Shown here piece by piece: positions 1 to 12,434 of a DNA stretch of 64,000 nt (the first letter of the stretch is position 1; each line of letters opens with the position of its first letter). Below the pieces are notes generated by a model. The model searched no databases and was not told the DNA's origin. It was given only the letters and a program-made list of their open reading frames with translations. The stretch comes from Hymenoscyphus infarciens. Its lineage: Eukaryota > Ascomycota > Leotiomycetes > Helotiales > Helotiaceae. The stretch covers positions 62,001-126,000 of the forward strand of contig LLCB01000108.1 in NCBI GenBank assembly GCA_001414345.1, in the 5' to 3' direction. The position numbers and the translations under genes were made by a program.

Positions 1-738
1 ACCAAGAGTTGCATTGTTTGCCCATCCTGTCGTCAGCATAGGTACCCACCTTCCAGTGTTTGCAGGAGCTGAATTCGTCTGCAGTGTGTATGCTCCACTG
101 TACCAGATTTTGTTCAAAAGTTCATCATTGCTGTGGAAATATCCTTGGTAAGCTCGCAAATTGGACCATGTTGGCTGGAAACCGATTTCGAGTTTGATCT
201 CCGTGATATCGACGGTCGTGTTTCCACTAGTGAGTAAAAAGATTGTCAAGTATCGGAATCCACCTCGAAGGCTGACATCTGGCATGACATAACTTCCGGA
301 ACCTGCGCTGGGGAAATTTGAATATAATGCGCCATCTGGTCCTTTGTGTTGTCCATTAGAAGCATCTGAAAATTCGCCAATCCAGTTCTTTGCTTCCGTG
401 AATGCGAGACCAACAGATCCCGCTCCATCAGATGTATAGTTCAGCGTGACTAGTCCTCCAACTTCGATGCCAAAGTCGAAGACCAATTGAGAGCCATTTC
501 CTTGAAGCTTTGCTGGACCTGGATATGAGGAGAGTATGTTTCCTGTCTGACGAGATAATATTGATTTGGGAGAAACGATACGTGATGCTGGCGCGTAGAT
601 ATTCTTTTCCCAGGGACCAGGAAATGCAGTGTCGGATGGACCACTACATACAGTATTCTTCCAACATGATTGCGCCAACGAAAGAGTCAAGAATGAGATG
701 AAGGTTAAAATTATAGCATACGCATTTGAGGTAGCCAT
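1..738 (-). CDS. Alpha-L-rhamnosidase, GH78 family (5' part, runs off the window)
   Basis: An open frame of 246 codons runs from ATG at 738 to base 1 without a stop or obvious intron, so the gene continues outside the window. It opens with a hydrophobic signal peptide (about residues 1-22, ending LSLAQS), followed by a mature N-terminus with FPGPWEKNIYAP and SRIVSPKSIL, a pattern I know from fungal family 78 rhamnosidases. Further on are IEVGG, an N-glycosylation-like NYTS, and IWYSGAYTLQTN followed by NTGR, the accessory beta-domain region ahead of the catalytic barrel. The family releases terminal alpha-L-rhamnose from pectin and plant glycosides outside the cell. The catalytic domain is not in view, so activity cannot be judged. 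The family call is from motif recognition, not a search. Confidence 0.82.
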   Translation of the reverse strand, partial: MATSNAYAIILTFISFLTLSLAQSCWKNTVCSGPSDTAFPGPWEKNIYAPASRIVSPKSILSRQTGNILSSYPGPAKLQGNGSQLVFDFGIEVGGLVTLNYTSDGAGSVGLAFTEAKNWIGEFSDASNGQHKGPDGALYSNFPSAGSGSYVMPDVSLRGGFRYLTIFLLTSGNTTVDITEIKLEIGFQPTWSNLRAYQGYFHSNDELLNKIWYSGAYTLQTNSAPANTGRWVPMLTTGWANNATLG

Positions 739-3144
739 GATTGTCAAGGAAAGTGGGTAGAGTAACTGGAGGTACAAACGGTCCCAATTCTAGGATATAT
801 ACAATAAGAGATTGCATTCACCATTTGCATATCACTGCCTAGGTAGAACTTTCTAACCCAAAGTATGCCAGTGCCATGTCGGTGGGAACTCTACCGATGA
901 AGATAATTTTCCGTCTCGGATGAAGTAACCGACTACCATAGCCTTGGGACGGAACCTGGTAGATAGTACTCGAGTAACAAGAAGTGATTTCAATAGACCA
1001 AATAAAACCTTACCGGATCTTCTTAGAACGTGACGAGAAGATGACAAAGAAGAGGGGTATTGGGTACCTGGATACCTGTGTGAGAAATATGCTTGTCATC
1101 AATGTCCCCGGATTTTATACTCAACTTCCCCGCACTTGAGCCCCGCGTCATCTGTTTTGTGCGAAAAGAAGAATCTATAAGAGCGGGAAGGGTTAACACT
1201 CGGATCTCTGTACTTGTTGGAAGACTTGAGAATTTTCACACATACAAAAGATGTCCAGCACAACAGTCACCAATTTTCGCATACCGATTCCTAGTGATGT
1301 GGGAATGTGGAGCCGGCAGGGACAGCACAACCTGGTGGGATTGAGCTCGCGCCTGTCACTTTTTCAGCCTGGAAACTTCCTTCCTTTTCGACAACCCCTT
1401 CCTTTCATCTGGCAAAAGACGAGTGTCAATTTTTGGCATTTGACTGACAGTCGGCGAGCCCATATTACATATTTATATATAAATCTTTATATATATTGAC
1501 TGCCACCTTGTCGTTCATGTTGGATTCTTCATCATGTCGAGTCAGTTCCCAGCTTTAGTTACAGGCTAAATCGACCAAAGGGGCTTAGAGCGCGTAAGCG
1601 GAGGCAAAATAAGCGTTGGTGGCAACCAAGGGGGGTAGAAGGAAGGAATTAAGGTTGGCTCTTTTTGGTGTGGTGTTGGTCCTTTGGGGAGCCTTGGTTG
1701 CTTTGCCGCTTAAAGAAAGAAATTGGATTGCCGATTTATGTTTTCTTCAAGATCATTTGGGAGACTGGACTGGAAGGGGATGTCTTTGAAGTACGGAAGC
1801 GAGCACCGAGGCACGTGTGCTACCTATTTTTAGGAGGAACCCAATCTCGGAGTTATGGAAGCTGGGAGGGACGAGCCTGCATGTGGATGATGTGGTCCAG
1901 AGGGAAAAGGGGGAGGATGCGAAGGCTTTTCGCATACTGAATGGCATATGAGTCTGTGAGTGATCTTGCCGAAAAGAGCATGTCAGATAATAATAGGGGC
2001 AGTGAGCAGTCCATGCAATGTAACTCGACGACTGCAAGCCATATATATATAGTCAAAGCCACCAGCTCGTCATATATTGCAAATAAGCACCTTGTTGCCC
2101 ATTTACCAAGTATTGTTTGCATACATATGTAATGTTAAACAAGCAATACGTGTGCCTAGGTAAAGACAGGGGAGCTAGAATCTGACAGCGGCTCCCTACT
2201 TTGTATCGTTTTTGTAGAAACTATAAAGCGGCAAAGACAATGTGAGAGACCTACAAGCGCTACAAGTGTGTGAAAAACAGTTCTGCGGGAGAGCTTTGCT
2301 TACACCTGCCGCACTTGCACTCAGCGGAGTAATTCTCTCTTTGCCTGAATGTTATTTTTTATATATAGAGAATTTGAGTAATTCTGAAGCTTCACAAAAG
2401 TGTCTGTGGACAGGATTCACAGCTTTGCATAGAAGCATTGCTCTAGAACCTGACCCCATGTTACAACTCCACTTGTAAAACCATTCGCCGCCACGCCGCT
2501 TTACCAATCGGCTCCTGACCAACCTCAACCACTCTCCGATTCCCTTTGAACAACTCCAGCCTTTCGCGTCAACTACCCGCTCCTGCGATGACGATATTTC
2601 GTAATTCTTAACCGTCCTCCTCGACATTATTACTCAACGGCTCCAAATACGTTTCAACACCCTTACCACACCCTTCCCGATGAGCAGCAAATCGCAGAAG
2701 TTCTTTGAGTGGTGTTAGTTGCGAAGCAAGCCAGGCAAGGCAAGGGGAAACATTCCTTGGGATCGCTGCCCAGATGAAGGTATGTACCCTTTCTGCAGCA
2801 CCAGCACCCCTCAGGCGCCTTGGTACGCCTGTGAATCAACACCTCCTCTTCACGACCATCCGGCTAGGCCGAACGACGGCGAGCTCGCCCTGTTGTACCG
2901 CGTTCCACGACTCGAGACATCAGATCTTGAAATCCCAATACCGCTTTGCATGTTGTCGCTGACCCTTTGGCTCCTCGGCAGACTTCTTCAAGACCGAGAG
3001 AAATTGGTGGGAGCTTTGCCAGCAGGCGCGGGCATGGTCCTCAACTCTCCATCAGTGATACCAATCACCACGTCACCGAGGCAAGCTCTTCCATACTTGG
3101 ACACCACAAAGGGAGGATCTAATGATCGATAGGCTATCGGAGAT
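739..3144. other. Intergenic region between GH78 and ZDS1, no gene seen
   Basis: This 2.4-kb gap separates two divergent genes. The open frames here are short, overlap on both strands and show no domain. AT-rich patches at about 1463-1500 and 2041-2050 could be core promoter elements. The last 500 bases before 3145 are GC-richer and probably hold the ZDS1 promoter and leader. An open frame in this leader stops at 3132, just before the ZDS1 ATG, but it is not a convincing gene. Confidence 0.5.
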
Positions 3145-5760
3145 ATGTATGGCGACGATGACTACACGAAATCAGACAGACCGTTGAGCTTTGCTCCCGG
3201 GCCCTCCCCTCTAAACGATACCATTGACGACGGCACCTCCTACATTGAATCGAAGGGTTCGCGGACGCGACCGTCAGTCAGCACCAACGGAAACACAAGC
3301 AAGAAACCGCACACATCACCAGGCATGATTCAAAGCCCCAGAAGCAGCTCTTTCGACAAGGGGCCACTGTCACCCTCCTTATCACTTCGAGATCATACCG
3401 ATGCTGCCAATGCGCAGTTCCCTCTCGATGACATTGACTACGAATCGAATCCAGCTGCAGTCGCGCAAGAGCTTAGCAACCTACAGGCCTTGCGCCGCAT
3501 GTCGATGGACGTAGGAAATACCAGCGACCCCGATTTGCCGTCTTTTCAAGGAGTGTCGTTAATGCCTTCAGTGGCTCCTACAGGTGACGATAATGAAGAT
3601 GATCCGTCGAGACTATTTTGGGTACCGGCTAGAGTACACCCTGAGCTGGCACCTATGGAGTTCAAGACTTTCCTGGAAAACCGAGTACAATCTATAAAGC
3701 GGAGGTCTGGCGACCAAGCATCCCTCTCACCAGACGGCGTGGAAAGGAATGGTTCAGCGAGTAGCCTGAGAAGGAAAAAGTCTATGCTATCGCGGCAGAT
3801 CGACAATGACGGCGGTCGAGGGGCGGTGGGGTACAAGGATGGAGCAGAAGAACTTGAGAGGCAGAAATCTCTGTCTTCAGACCATTCACGAGATATAAAA
3901 ATTGCCGATCTGAAAGAGCTAGATGCATTGGTTAGAGACCCCTCGAAAGCGATGCAAAAGTTGAGTCTCGATACGGGAAGGGAAGGGTCTGCGATGGAGG
4001 AGGACATGCCAATTCTGCCACAGGCACCGGGGATAGGTCTAAGACGATCCACGAGAACAACATATAGAAGGGGGAGTCTGAGAAAGGAAGGCAGAGTCCC
4101 ATTTTCAAAGAGAGCTGGGTCTATACGAGCAGATACCGATACTGAGGAATCCCCAATTTCCTCGCCTATAGATGGACGTCCGGGCTTTGGCTATCCGCTA
4201 ACGAAAGTGCAATCGGAGCCGACACCAACTGAAAATTTCTCGAGACCAAATCGTGGAGCACGACGTTTACAGAACCTACCGCAAAGCAACCCAGCTGGTG
4301 AGTCCCAGCACTCACCAGAGGAAGTATCACCCGAGGCCCAGAGACAAGACTTCCGACAACCCCAGCCGGGCCAGCTTCCAAGAAGTAACACAGCTCGAAG
4401 TGAGGCACCTGTGCCTCGAATTGTTGAAACCCCACCACCACCGGAGGAAAATATAGAAACAACGCCCAAATCAAGCGTCCCATTCCCAGAGCGATCTTCT
4501 TCACAAAAGGCCGCCCAACTGATACAGAAGATCCCCGAACCTCCAGCGAAATCTAGCAGGCGCCCCACGATAGATAGACCACAGCCAGCCGCCAAAGCTA
4601 CGCCTACCCAGACGCTGAACGACATGGCACAGCATCCTTCACCGCTCCCTGGAAGTAGTGCCAGGACCGATAGCCTGACCTTTATACCAACTGTCGAAGA
4701 AAAGAAATCTGATAAGAAATCCAAGAAAGACAAGGACGATTCGGAGTCTGGATCTAGAAAGACGAGTTGGGGCTGGTTCAAGGGTAGTGATGGAGATAAG
4801 AAAGACAAGAAAAAGGACGATGATCACAAGAAATCAAAAGCCAAAGCCGCAGTTGATAAATCTCACGACACAGCTCGCCTGGACGTCTTACAATCTACCA
4901 TGGATACGGGTTCTGGAAGGGGTCGTGAAAGTTTAATTATGGACCGTGATAGCATGGACAACAAATTGCAAGATGAGAGAAAGAAGGAGAGTAGTCGTAA
5001 ATCTGGCAGTGAGAACAAGAAGGAGAAGGATGGGCTATTCTCATCATTCTTTGGTGGAAAAAAGAAGAGCGACAGGGACTCTGGTGGCAAGAAGGCCAGT
5101 TCCCTGAGAGCGCTCTCGCCCGATCCCCCGCATCGTCAACTTAAGCCCGACATTGACTACAGCTGGACCAGATTTTCGATTCTCGAAGAGAGAGCCATTT
5201 ATCGCATGGCTCATATCAAATTAGCAAATCCCCGGAGAGCGTTGTACAGTCAGGTTCTCCTCAGTAATTTCATGTACTCGTACTTGGCCAAGGTTCAACA
5301 AATGCATCCAACCATGAACATTCCTCAGTCGGCTCTTCAGAAGAAGCAGGAAGCAGAGCGGCAACGGAAAGAGCAAGAAGCGCAAGCACGAGCGAATGGC
5401 GAAGAACAGTACCGATACGATTACCACCAAGTAAGTCTTCTAACTCCTCCAAAATTAGTTGAATGATGTTAATCGTATTTCCAGGGCATCGCTCAATATG
5501 CTGAACCAGCAGCGCAAAATCCACCTAATGAAGGTGGCGTGGAGTACGTCGATGATTCGCAGATTTACGACTACGACCACCACGACGATGATTCAAACCG
5601 ACCCCAATCCCGAGCTTCACAGCACGATACGGAAAACGGCCATGGTGATCAATCTCAATCTAATCGTCAAGGAAAGGAGTATTATCCTTACGGTCAATCT
5701 GGTCAGTCCGTTGGGAATCGCCAACAAGGAGACGATGACGACGACGACGAGATGTGGTGA
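3145..5760 (+). CDS. ZDS1: Zds1/Zds2-family regulator of PP2A-Cdc55, polarity and mitotic exit
   Basis: Two exons, 3145-5430 and 5485-5760, are joined across a 54-nt phase-0 intron (GTAAGT...CCAG) and give 853 aa. The family signatures sit at both ends. Near residues 150-180 is LFWVPARVHPELAP, the conserved N-terminal block. At about 668-715 is the Zds C-terminal domain, with SWTRFSILEERAIYR, KLANPRRALYSQV and LLSNFMYSYL. The middle is Ser/Pro-rich, with a Lys/Asp-rich stretch around residues 510-560. After the C-terminal domain comes a Q/E/R-rich helix and a tail ending in six Asp residues. In yeast, Zds proteins bind Cdc55 of PP2A and influence Cdc14 release and polarity; the same role here is inferred. 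The ATG at 3145 was chosen because an in-frame, family-like N-terminus begins there. Confidence 0.9.
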
Positions 5761-6701
5761 TTTCTGATCGGTATCATACAACCGAATTTGCAGCTTGTTC
5801 TTATGCATTGTGTGATGGAGTTACCGGCGCTTTTCTATGGGAGGGAATGGATCCCGTGGCTCTGGGTTTGGGTGGTTTTCCCAGGGAGTACATTTTATTT
5901 TTGGAAGCATAGCGTCTGGTGGTCTTGCCTTTGTTCCTCTGCATGATTGGGTTCCTAGGTTTTGAGGGGACTTACTTTTGTAATGTGCAACTGCGATTGA
6001 GAGCATTGGGGATATTTATATGTAACATAGAAATCTCTGGCACTTGGTGCTTGCCGAAAGGCATTTCTCAGGGTTGGAATGAAAGACGATGAATATTCTT
6101 TTGGCTCCAAGATGCATATTTTGGGTTCTTGGGAGTTGGGAGGGATTAATGGTCGAACACCAGTTGAAATGTACCTAAATACCTGTTCAAGTCTCAAGTC
6201 ATTTGAGTCGAAGATCCGTTTCTCATTGTTCATACCGCAAAACTAGTGAAAATTCTATACAATTGAAACCAAACTCACGTCGACGACTAGCTCCCAGAGT
6301 AAAAGTACTCAGATATTTATGATGGAAGCCTGATTTGAGGGTGTGACACGCAAGAGGGGTGACGTTTTCTGGGGGCTTTGATTAGCGAGCGGCTACTGTA
6401 CACCTCAGACGTCCCGCTACAGAAACAATGACCTCAAAGCCTCAGCCGGCCCGTGGTAGCTTCGCCTCAGCCTATCCAGCGAACCTCTACTTGAAGACAC
6501 TAAGGCTGATTCACTACCCAACACATTATTCACCCACAGGACCTTTTTTCGCGATCTGTCTGTGTTTCTGCCAGCTCTATAAAGTCGCCACATTCACACA
6601 AATTCGAGGGATCATACGCCTCCTGCGAGCTCGATTTACCTCCCGTCCTTTTCCCCGCAGTGGGCTTCCGATACCTCGAACAGAGTAAATATCCAGCAAA
6701 G
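5761..6701 (+). other. ZDS1-HSE1 intergenic region with an 86-codon upstream ORF
   Basis: This 0.94-kb gap separates two genes on the same strand. It should contain the ZDS1 3' UTR and the HSE1 promoter. An ATG at 6428 in a good context (A at -3) opens an 86-codon frame that stops at 6688, only 13 bases before the HSE1 ATG at 6702. Its product shows no domain, so it is best read as a possible upstream ORF in the HSE1 leader. No TATA element is obvious. Confidence 0.4.
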
Positions 6702-8925
6702 ATGTTCCGCGCACAGCAGAACGCGTTTGACGATGTCGTTGGTAAGTCAGGATGGGCATGAGGCTTTAGGGCATCTGCGAAGAATGGGCAATGAGACTAA
6801 CGGGCCCTTACAGCTAAGGCAACCGACGAGAATCTCACCTCGGAGAACTGGGAGTATATTATGGATGTCTGCGACAAGGTTACTACAGAAGACAGTGGTG
6901 CGAAGGATGCTGTGGCGACGATGATAAAGCGGTTGGCGCATAGAAATGCAAATGTGCAGCTATATACCCTCGAGGTCAGATATTCTTACAGGCAACCAAC
7001 TACTGTTACTAATGTTTGCTACAGCTTGCCAATGCCCTTAGCCAAAACTGTGGTCCCAAGATGCACCGGGAACTTGCCTCGAGAGCATTTACAGACGCCC
7101 TTCTTCGATTAGCCAACGACCGTAACAGTCACCAACAGGTGAAAGCAAAGATCCTCGAGAGAATGGCTGAATGGGCGGAAATGTTTAAGGACCCGGATCT
7201 TGGCATCATGAGAGATCAGTACCAGCGACTCAAGAGCCAGAACCCAAATCTACACCCTCCTTCGGCCCCCTCGAAAAGTCGACTTACAGATGTGGATCGC
7301 CAAAAAGAGGAGGAAGAGTTACAAATGGCGTTGAAGTTATCAATCCAAGACAAGGCTACACAGGCGCAGGCAAAGTCGGCACAACCTTCGAATGTTATTC
7401 CTGGTCCATCTGCACAGCCTGCTGCACAAGCTAGTACAGTTCCTTCCGGGACAACTGCTGCAACGGTATCCCGCGTTCGGGCGCTTTTCGATTTCCAGGC
7501 TAGCGAACCCGAAGAGTTGAGCTTTCGAAAGGGAGATATCATTGCAGTTCTCGAATCTGTATTCAAGGATTGGTGGAAGGGTTTCTTGAGGGGCCAAACC
7601 GGAATTTTTCCTCTAAATTATGTGGAGAAACTGGCAGACCCTACACCAGAAGAATTACAGAGAGAGGCGCAGATGGAACAAGAGGTCTTTGCGGAGATAA
7701 AAAATGTCGAGAAGCTTCTTACTTTGTTAAGCACGTCGACCTCGGATCTCAATGTTCGAGATAACGAGGAAATTACAGTACGATCTGCCAGGTTCTGTTT
7801 CATTATCTTGCTAACATATGTACTAGAAATTGTATCATTCGACATTAGCTATTCGTCCAAAGCTCATCGAGCTTATTGGAAAATATTCTCAGAGAAAAGG
7901 TAGCTCGCCACATAGATACCCAAAATATATGCACTGCTAACACGTATCAGATGATTTTACACAACTCAACGAAAGATTTATCAAGTCTTGTCGAGATTAT
8001 GAGAATCTGTTGGATGCTTCTATGACACAAGCTCAACCCAGCTACCAATACGGGCGTCAACCTGGATATGGTGGAGGATATCCACCTCAGTCCGCTCCAT
8101 CTCAACAAGACCCCCAAAGATACTATACGCCAAATCCTCAAGGTAAAAATCACGTCCTATAGATATTTAAAGTGGAACACTAATAAATTGGTAGAGCACC
8201 CTTATCCTCAACAACCATCCTCCCCACAAGGCTATGCGCCAAAACCCCAGACTGGCACTCCAGCTCCTTTCTATGTAGTGACTCAACAACAACGACAGCA
8301 GCAGCAACAACAACAACAGCAACAGCAAGCTCCTTCTGAACCCCATCAACAACAACAATATCCACCGCGCGATGCGACCCCTAGAATTCCTTCCGCTAGC
8401 AAGCCCGCTCCACTACAGACTTCTTCTCCACCCCCGAACCAATACCCTCCACATCAAACCCAACCTAGTGTTCGACCTCTGAGCACCTATTCCAATAATC
8501 CACAAGAACTTGCCACTTCTGCTTATGACTCCCCGGTGAACACGCAATACAGTGCATCGGTTTATTCAACGGACGATCCGTATTCCGCTAACGCACCACC
8601 TGCCAGCCAACAACCTACAACTCAACATTATACTACTTATGGCGCGCCCCCTCAAGCCCAATCGCACCAACAGCAACCTAGTTACGCGCCTCCGGAACCA
8701 CCACAGTCGTCCCATGTGCCACCCACTTCATCCAACGCAGGATACCCAACTATTGGTCAACCATACGACTCAAGACAAGCATTACCTAGTCAAGGAGCTC
8801 CTCCGCCTGGTGGTCAATATAAGGCCTATCAGCGACCTGGAACAACAGAAGGTGCGGCCCCATCGGCGCCAAGTGCACCTCCAGGTGGACCAGATGCTTT
8901 TTATAAACAGAGTGCTGCATATTAA
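6702..8925 (+). CDS. HSE1: ESCRT-0 subunit Hse1 (VHS-UIM-SH3-GAT)
   Basis: Six exons (6702-6741, 6814-6974, 7025-7777, 7827-7899, 7951-8142, 8195-8925) give 649 aa. All five introns are 49-72 nt and keep frame. Domain order is that of Hse1/STAM: a VHS domain from the N-terminus (residues about 5-140), a ubiquitin-interacting motif at about 162-177 (EEEELQMALKLS), an SH3 domain at about 216-270 (ALFDFQASEPEELSF, DWWKGFL, GIFPLNYVE), then a GAT-like helical region to about residue 390. The C-terminal third is Pro/Gln/Tyr-rich with a polyglutamine run near residue 437, coded by mixed CAA/CAG triplets. Hse1 pairs with Vps27 on endosomes to capture ubiquitinated cargo for multivesicular bodies. 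Vps27 is not in this window. Confidence 0.95.
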
Positions 8926-8933
8926 TTAAGGGG

Positions 8934-9541
8934 TTAATTGGAGGAATGTACGATTGAGAAATTTATGATTTTGGCGAGCTTTGCTAGGCATAGGAAATGG
9001 GAGGAATTATTAGTATGTGCATACACCAACCTCGCTCGTGAATAATGAAATTCTTTCAAAAGCAAAAAGTATTTCCATTGCCTGCTTTTTTCTATGGTAC
9101 CATCACCAAGGAAATAATATTCTGCAGTGCGGTCCTTCGTGCCCTTCTCGTTTCCCACAAAACTTGCGCCAGTGCCATCTGCAGTACCCGCAGCACCTTG
9201 GGAATACATCATCAACCACTTGCAATGTTCCTTCAACTTGTTGGCTTCAACCCAGTCGTCGGTTCCGAAATCAGTTCCACGATCTGCCTCAACAATGACC
9301 AGCTCGCTTGGTTCCACTGATAAGCCGGTTTCTTCCACCCCCCGAACATAGAAAACATCTGCTCGTGAGCATTTAAAGAGAACATTGAAGAGACGTTGAG
9401 CCCGCCACGAGGATAAGCTGGGGATTGGTAATTGTTCGATCCGTATTGATCCTCATTTCGAGGTACAGTGGCAAGCGAACCGACATAAGACGCAGCTGTC
9501 GGTTGGTCATGTAAATAACTTGCTTTCAATGACGGCGTTCG
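8934..9541 (-). pseudogene. Frameshifted ORF relic or 3' continuation of the neighbouring small gene
   Basis: Directly after the TGA of the 149-codon gene (9542-9544) the same minus-strand frame stays open and protein-like until about 9340 (for example NEDQYGSNNYQSP and SSMFSLNAHEQMFSMFG). It then crosses a run of six G (plus strand CCCCCC, 9338-9343). Beyond this run, coding character switches frame: VEETGLSVEPSELVIVEADRG and later KLKEHCKWLMMYSQGA lie in the other frame, which is open to 8934. Removing one base of the run would join them. This could be a decayed gene, a homopolymer sequencing error, or an unresolved 3' exon. No domain was recognised and no GT-AG intron restores the frame. 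Confidence 0.45.
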
Positions 9542-10208
9542 TCATTCCTCGTCTTCCTCACACAACAGGGCCATGGCCAGGTCCTCGTCTGATATTCGTT
9601 AGTTGTATTCTGTCATTGGGGAAATTTTGGGCAATTGAAATAAACGGTGAGAGGTTGGATTGGGTTTATGGAACTTGAATCAAAGTAAAAGTAACGTACC
9701 GTATTCCGGGAACTTCTCACCCTCTTCTGGTTCGTCGGTTTTCGATAGCCGTACCCCACCAGACGATCCAGAAGAGGAAGAAGCCCCATCGTCGTCTTCG
9801 TCTCTTGCCTTGACGGCCTTTCCCTTGCCAATGAAGACAAAATCTTCGTCTTCCTCTTCCGCGTCGTTGGTAGTGGTGGCGGCGGCGGCGGCGGGCTTGA
9901 CCTCACGTGGAGGCAGGATCTGACCTCGCGTCATGGCCGAGGGGATTGAGCTGATGGAGGAAGCGGAGGCGACAGAGCGGGTTGGAGAGGAGGGAGAGGG
10001 AGTACAGGTGGTGGTGGTGGTGGAGGGGCCTGCATATTAATTTAGATTGGTGTTGTCAAGATTCGATCTGAGAGGAGTACTCACGGTCAGTTTTGCGATA
10101 CATGTCCCCTACATGCTCTAGGAATTGGGAGGTGGTGGAGGTGCTAGAACTTGTCAGTTAAGGTGTTTGACTACCAGATAGATCTGGTACTTACTCCTTT
10201 CCAGGCAT
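9542..10208 (-). CDS. Small acidic protein, function unknown, with UIM-like C-terminus
   Basis: Four exons on the minus strand (10195-10208, 10085-10143, 9700-10029, 9542-9588) with GTAAGT, GTGAGT and GTACGT donors give 149 aa and keep frame. The N-terminus reads MPGKDTSTTSQFLEHVGDM, followed by a Ser/Thr/Pro-rich stretch, then the ordered-looking TRGQILPPREVKP, a short Ala run, and acidic blocks (EEEDEDFVFIGKG, DEPEEGEKFPEYDED). The last residues (DEDLAMALLCEEDEE) resemble a ubiquitin-interacting motif core (acidic-L-x-x-A-L), but the usual Ser is replaced by Cys. I do not recognise the family. The frame continues past the stop into the relic at 8934-9541, so the true 3' end may differ. It is convergent with HSE1. 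Confidence 0.6.
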
Positions 10209-10489
10209 GGTGGCTTGGTGATGGTGGTGCAAGATGTGCAAGATCGATTAGTCGAAAGTTGGTGTGAGGTGTTGTGGAGTTGCAGATCGGACGCGACGGT
10301 GAATGGCAGAGCCTGGGGAATTAAATGAGTTGCGCATGTGGTGGTAAGTGCGCGCCGAATGCCGTTGTGAGGTTTGCAAATGAGAGGTGTTGTGAGGAGT
10401 GTCAAAGGAGAATCTCGCTTAAAAGGGAGGCAGGTTCATTGGTGCATGGATGAGGACATTTGAGGCACAAGCCAACGCTAGGGAGCGAC

Positions 10490-12230
10490 TCAAAATACTT
10501 TCTCTTTGTTAGCAATTTCTAAGTTTTCTAACAGCCTTGACTATACTACTAGAATTCACTACTAAAGAGTAGAGTTCTCGTTTTCAATAGAAGTTATTCA
10601 CTCACTTGTTGATGAATCTTATTCTTTCTTAACTGTTTTTGATAATCTAAATAGCTAGAAAAATTAATATAAATCAATGAATTTACTTCAAGGCTTTCTA
10701 ATTTAAAACAGTATAGCAAAGTTTAATCTAGTAACTTTGTCTTTTGGGTTATTTCTTTCAAAAGCTTAGAGAAAGAGAAATAGTGAAATGAATATAAGAC
10801 GAACATTGAAACCAAAAAATTAAGACTTATACTTATAAGCTAGAATAACAAAATTTAGTTTTCTAATCGTTTAGAGAAATAGAAAGCAGTAGAGAACTAT
10901 TAGATTATTATGGCTTAGTAATTAAAATTTATTCAAATATATTACTATAGATAAATCAACCCCTGAAAAGAAAGGAATAAACTTTGAATTACTTATTTAT
11001 TAGATAGGAAATAATTTTAAACTACAGTTTTAAGTAGATAAAGAAAAAGGTTATAATCTTTCTTCTTATCTAAGATTAAAGCTTAGGAGATAAAGAACAA
11101 GTAAAACTACTATAGTAAGTTATAAGTTAAGCTTCTCTTTTAATAATATTTTATAAACTATACGTTTTTAGAAATTTTCTTTTTTCCTAGATACTCTTTC
11201 TCTCTTTACTTAATAACGACGTATATTATTATATTCTTAAGAATAGCTAATAAGAGCTCTATACTATCTTTCTTACTCTATAAACTTTTTAGAAAGAAAA
11301 TAGAGACTTTTTTATATATCTAAATTTTTATAAGGTCTTAGTAGAACTTTAAAGAGATATAAAAAAGTTTTTCATAAATAGAAATTTCTTATAAAAAGAG
11401 AGTTTTCTAAGAATTAACTATTAAGTTTATTCTTATTATACTTACTTAGATATAGTAATAAATAAAGAGGAGGTATAAGAAGCTATAGCAGTTCTTTCTA
11501 GCTAGGTCTTATTATATCTTAAAGAGTACTTTAATTTTCTATTTTCTAAAATAAATAAGAAAGAAACCTAGGAAGAAAAACGCATAGTTTAGAAAATATC
11601 GTTAAAAGAGAAGCTTAACTCGTAACTTACTATAGTTTATAATAAATTAAGAAAAGTAAGAGAAAATTACAACCAGTTTTAGAGATTAGTTCTGAAATAG
11701 TAGTTCTATTACGTGAAACGCTAGTACCACTCTAGTAGTCTATTTAGCTATATCTTAGAACAACCCTAGTACTCTAGACTTTCCTAGCAACCACTCTTTT
11801 ATTAAGTAATTATAGTACCTCTATATCCACCACCACTATATACAAACAAACACGTGGTATTACGCTATTCAGAATGCCTTCTACTATAGTTTTTTCGTCT
11901 ATTTTTTAATATTTTCCTAATACTGCCTCGCTATGAATTTGACTCTCTAGAGAGGCTTCTAGTAGGCTAAAAGACGGCTATTTAGAGCGTGTACTCGAAG
12001 CTAGCTAACTAGCAAATACAATTTTTTTCCAGAATATTCCTAAACACGTGTATATAGCGAAAGATAATAAAAGTAAACAAAAACACGCTATTTAGTTTAA
12101 AACTCAAATGGCTTTATTAGTAGATAAGGGAAACCAAGCCAAAGCCTAACTGCGAAGACCTTTATAAAGATACTTTTCAATTAAAGTATAGAGCTAAGCT
12201 AATAAAAAACAAATATCACGAAAATTGCTG
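10490..12230. repeat. AT-rich RIP-type block
   Basis: Composition changes abruptly at about 10490. TA, AA and TT dominate, CA and TG are scarce, and stops are frequent in all six frames. This is the expected product of repeat-induced C-to-T mutation at CpA in filamentous ascomycetes. The original element cannot be identified by eye, and no terminal repeats were found. The interval 10209-10490 upstream holds the promoter of the small acidic gene and nothing else recognisable. Confidence 0.75.
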
Positions 12231-12434
12231 ATAATGTTGAAATACAGTCAATTTGCCCACTGTTCTATTTCCAGTTGCCCTCAGAAGAGTGTGTCCATTT
12301 CTCTGCCTCTGAGAATCCATCACTGCCCAACCTGGATCCCCGGTATTTCGCAATAATTCTGTTCTATTTTAGCTTTGTTTTCGGGAACTAAGTTTCCGGG
12401 AATGCGATCTTTGAGATAGAAGAATACCTTACGT

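Noticed and set aside
2719..3132. 137-codon ORF just before ZDS1
   Set aside because: It uses a TTG start, has no domain and lies in the probable ZDS1 leader.
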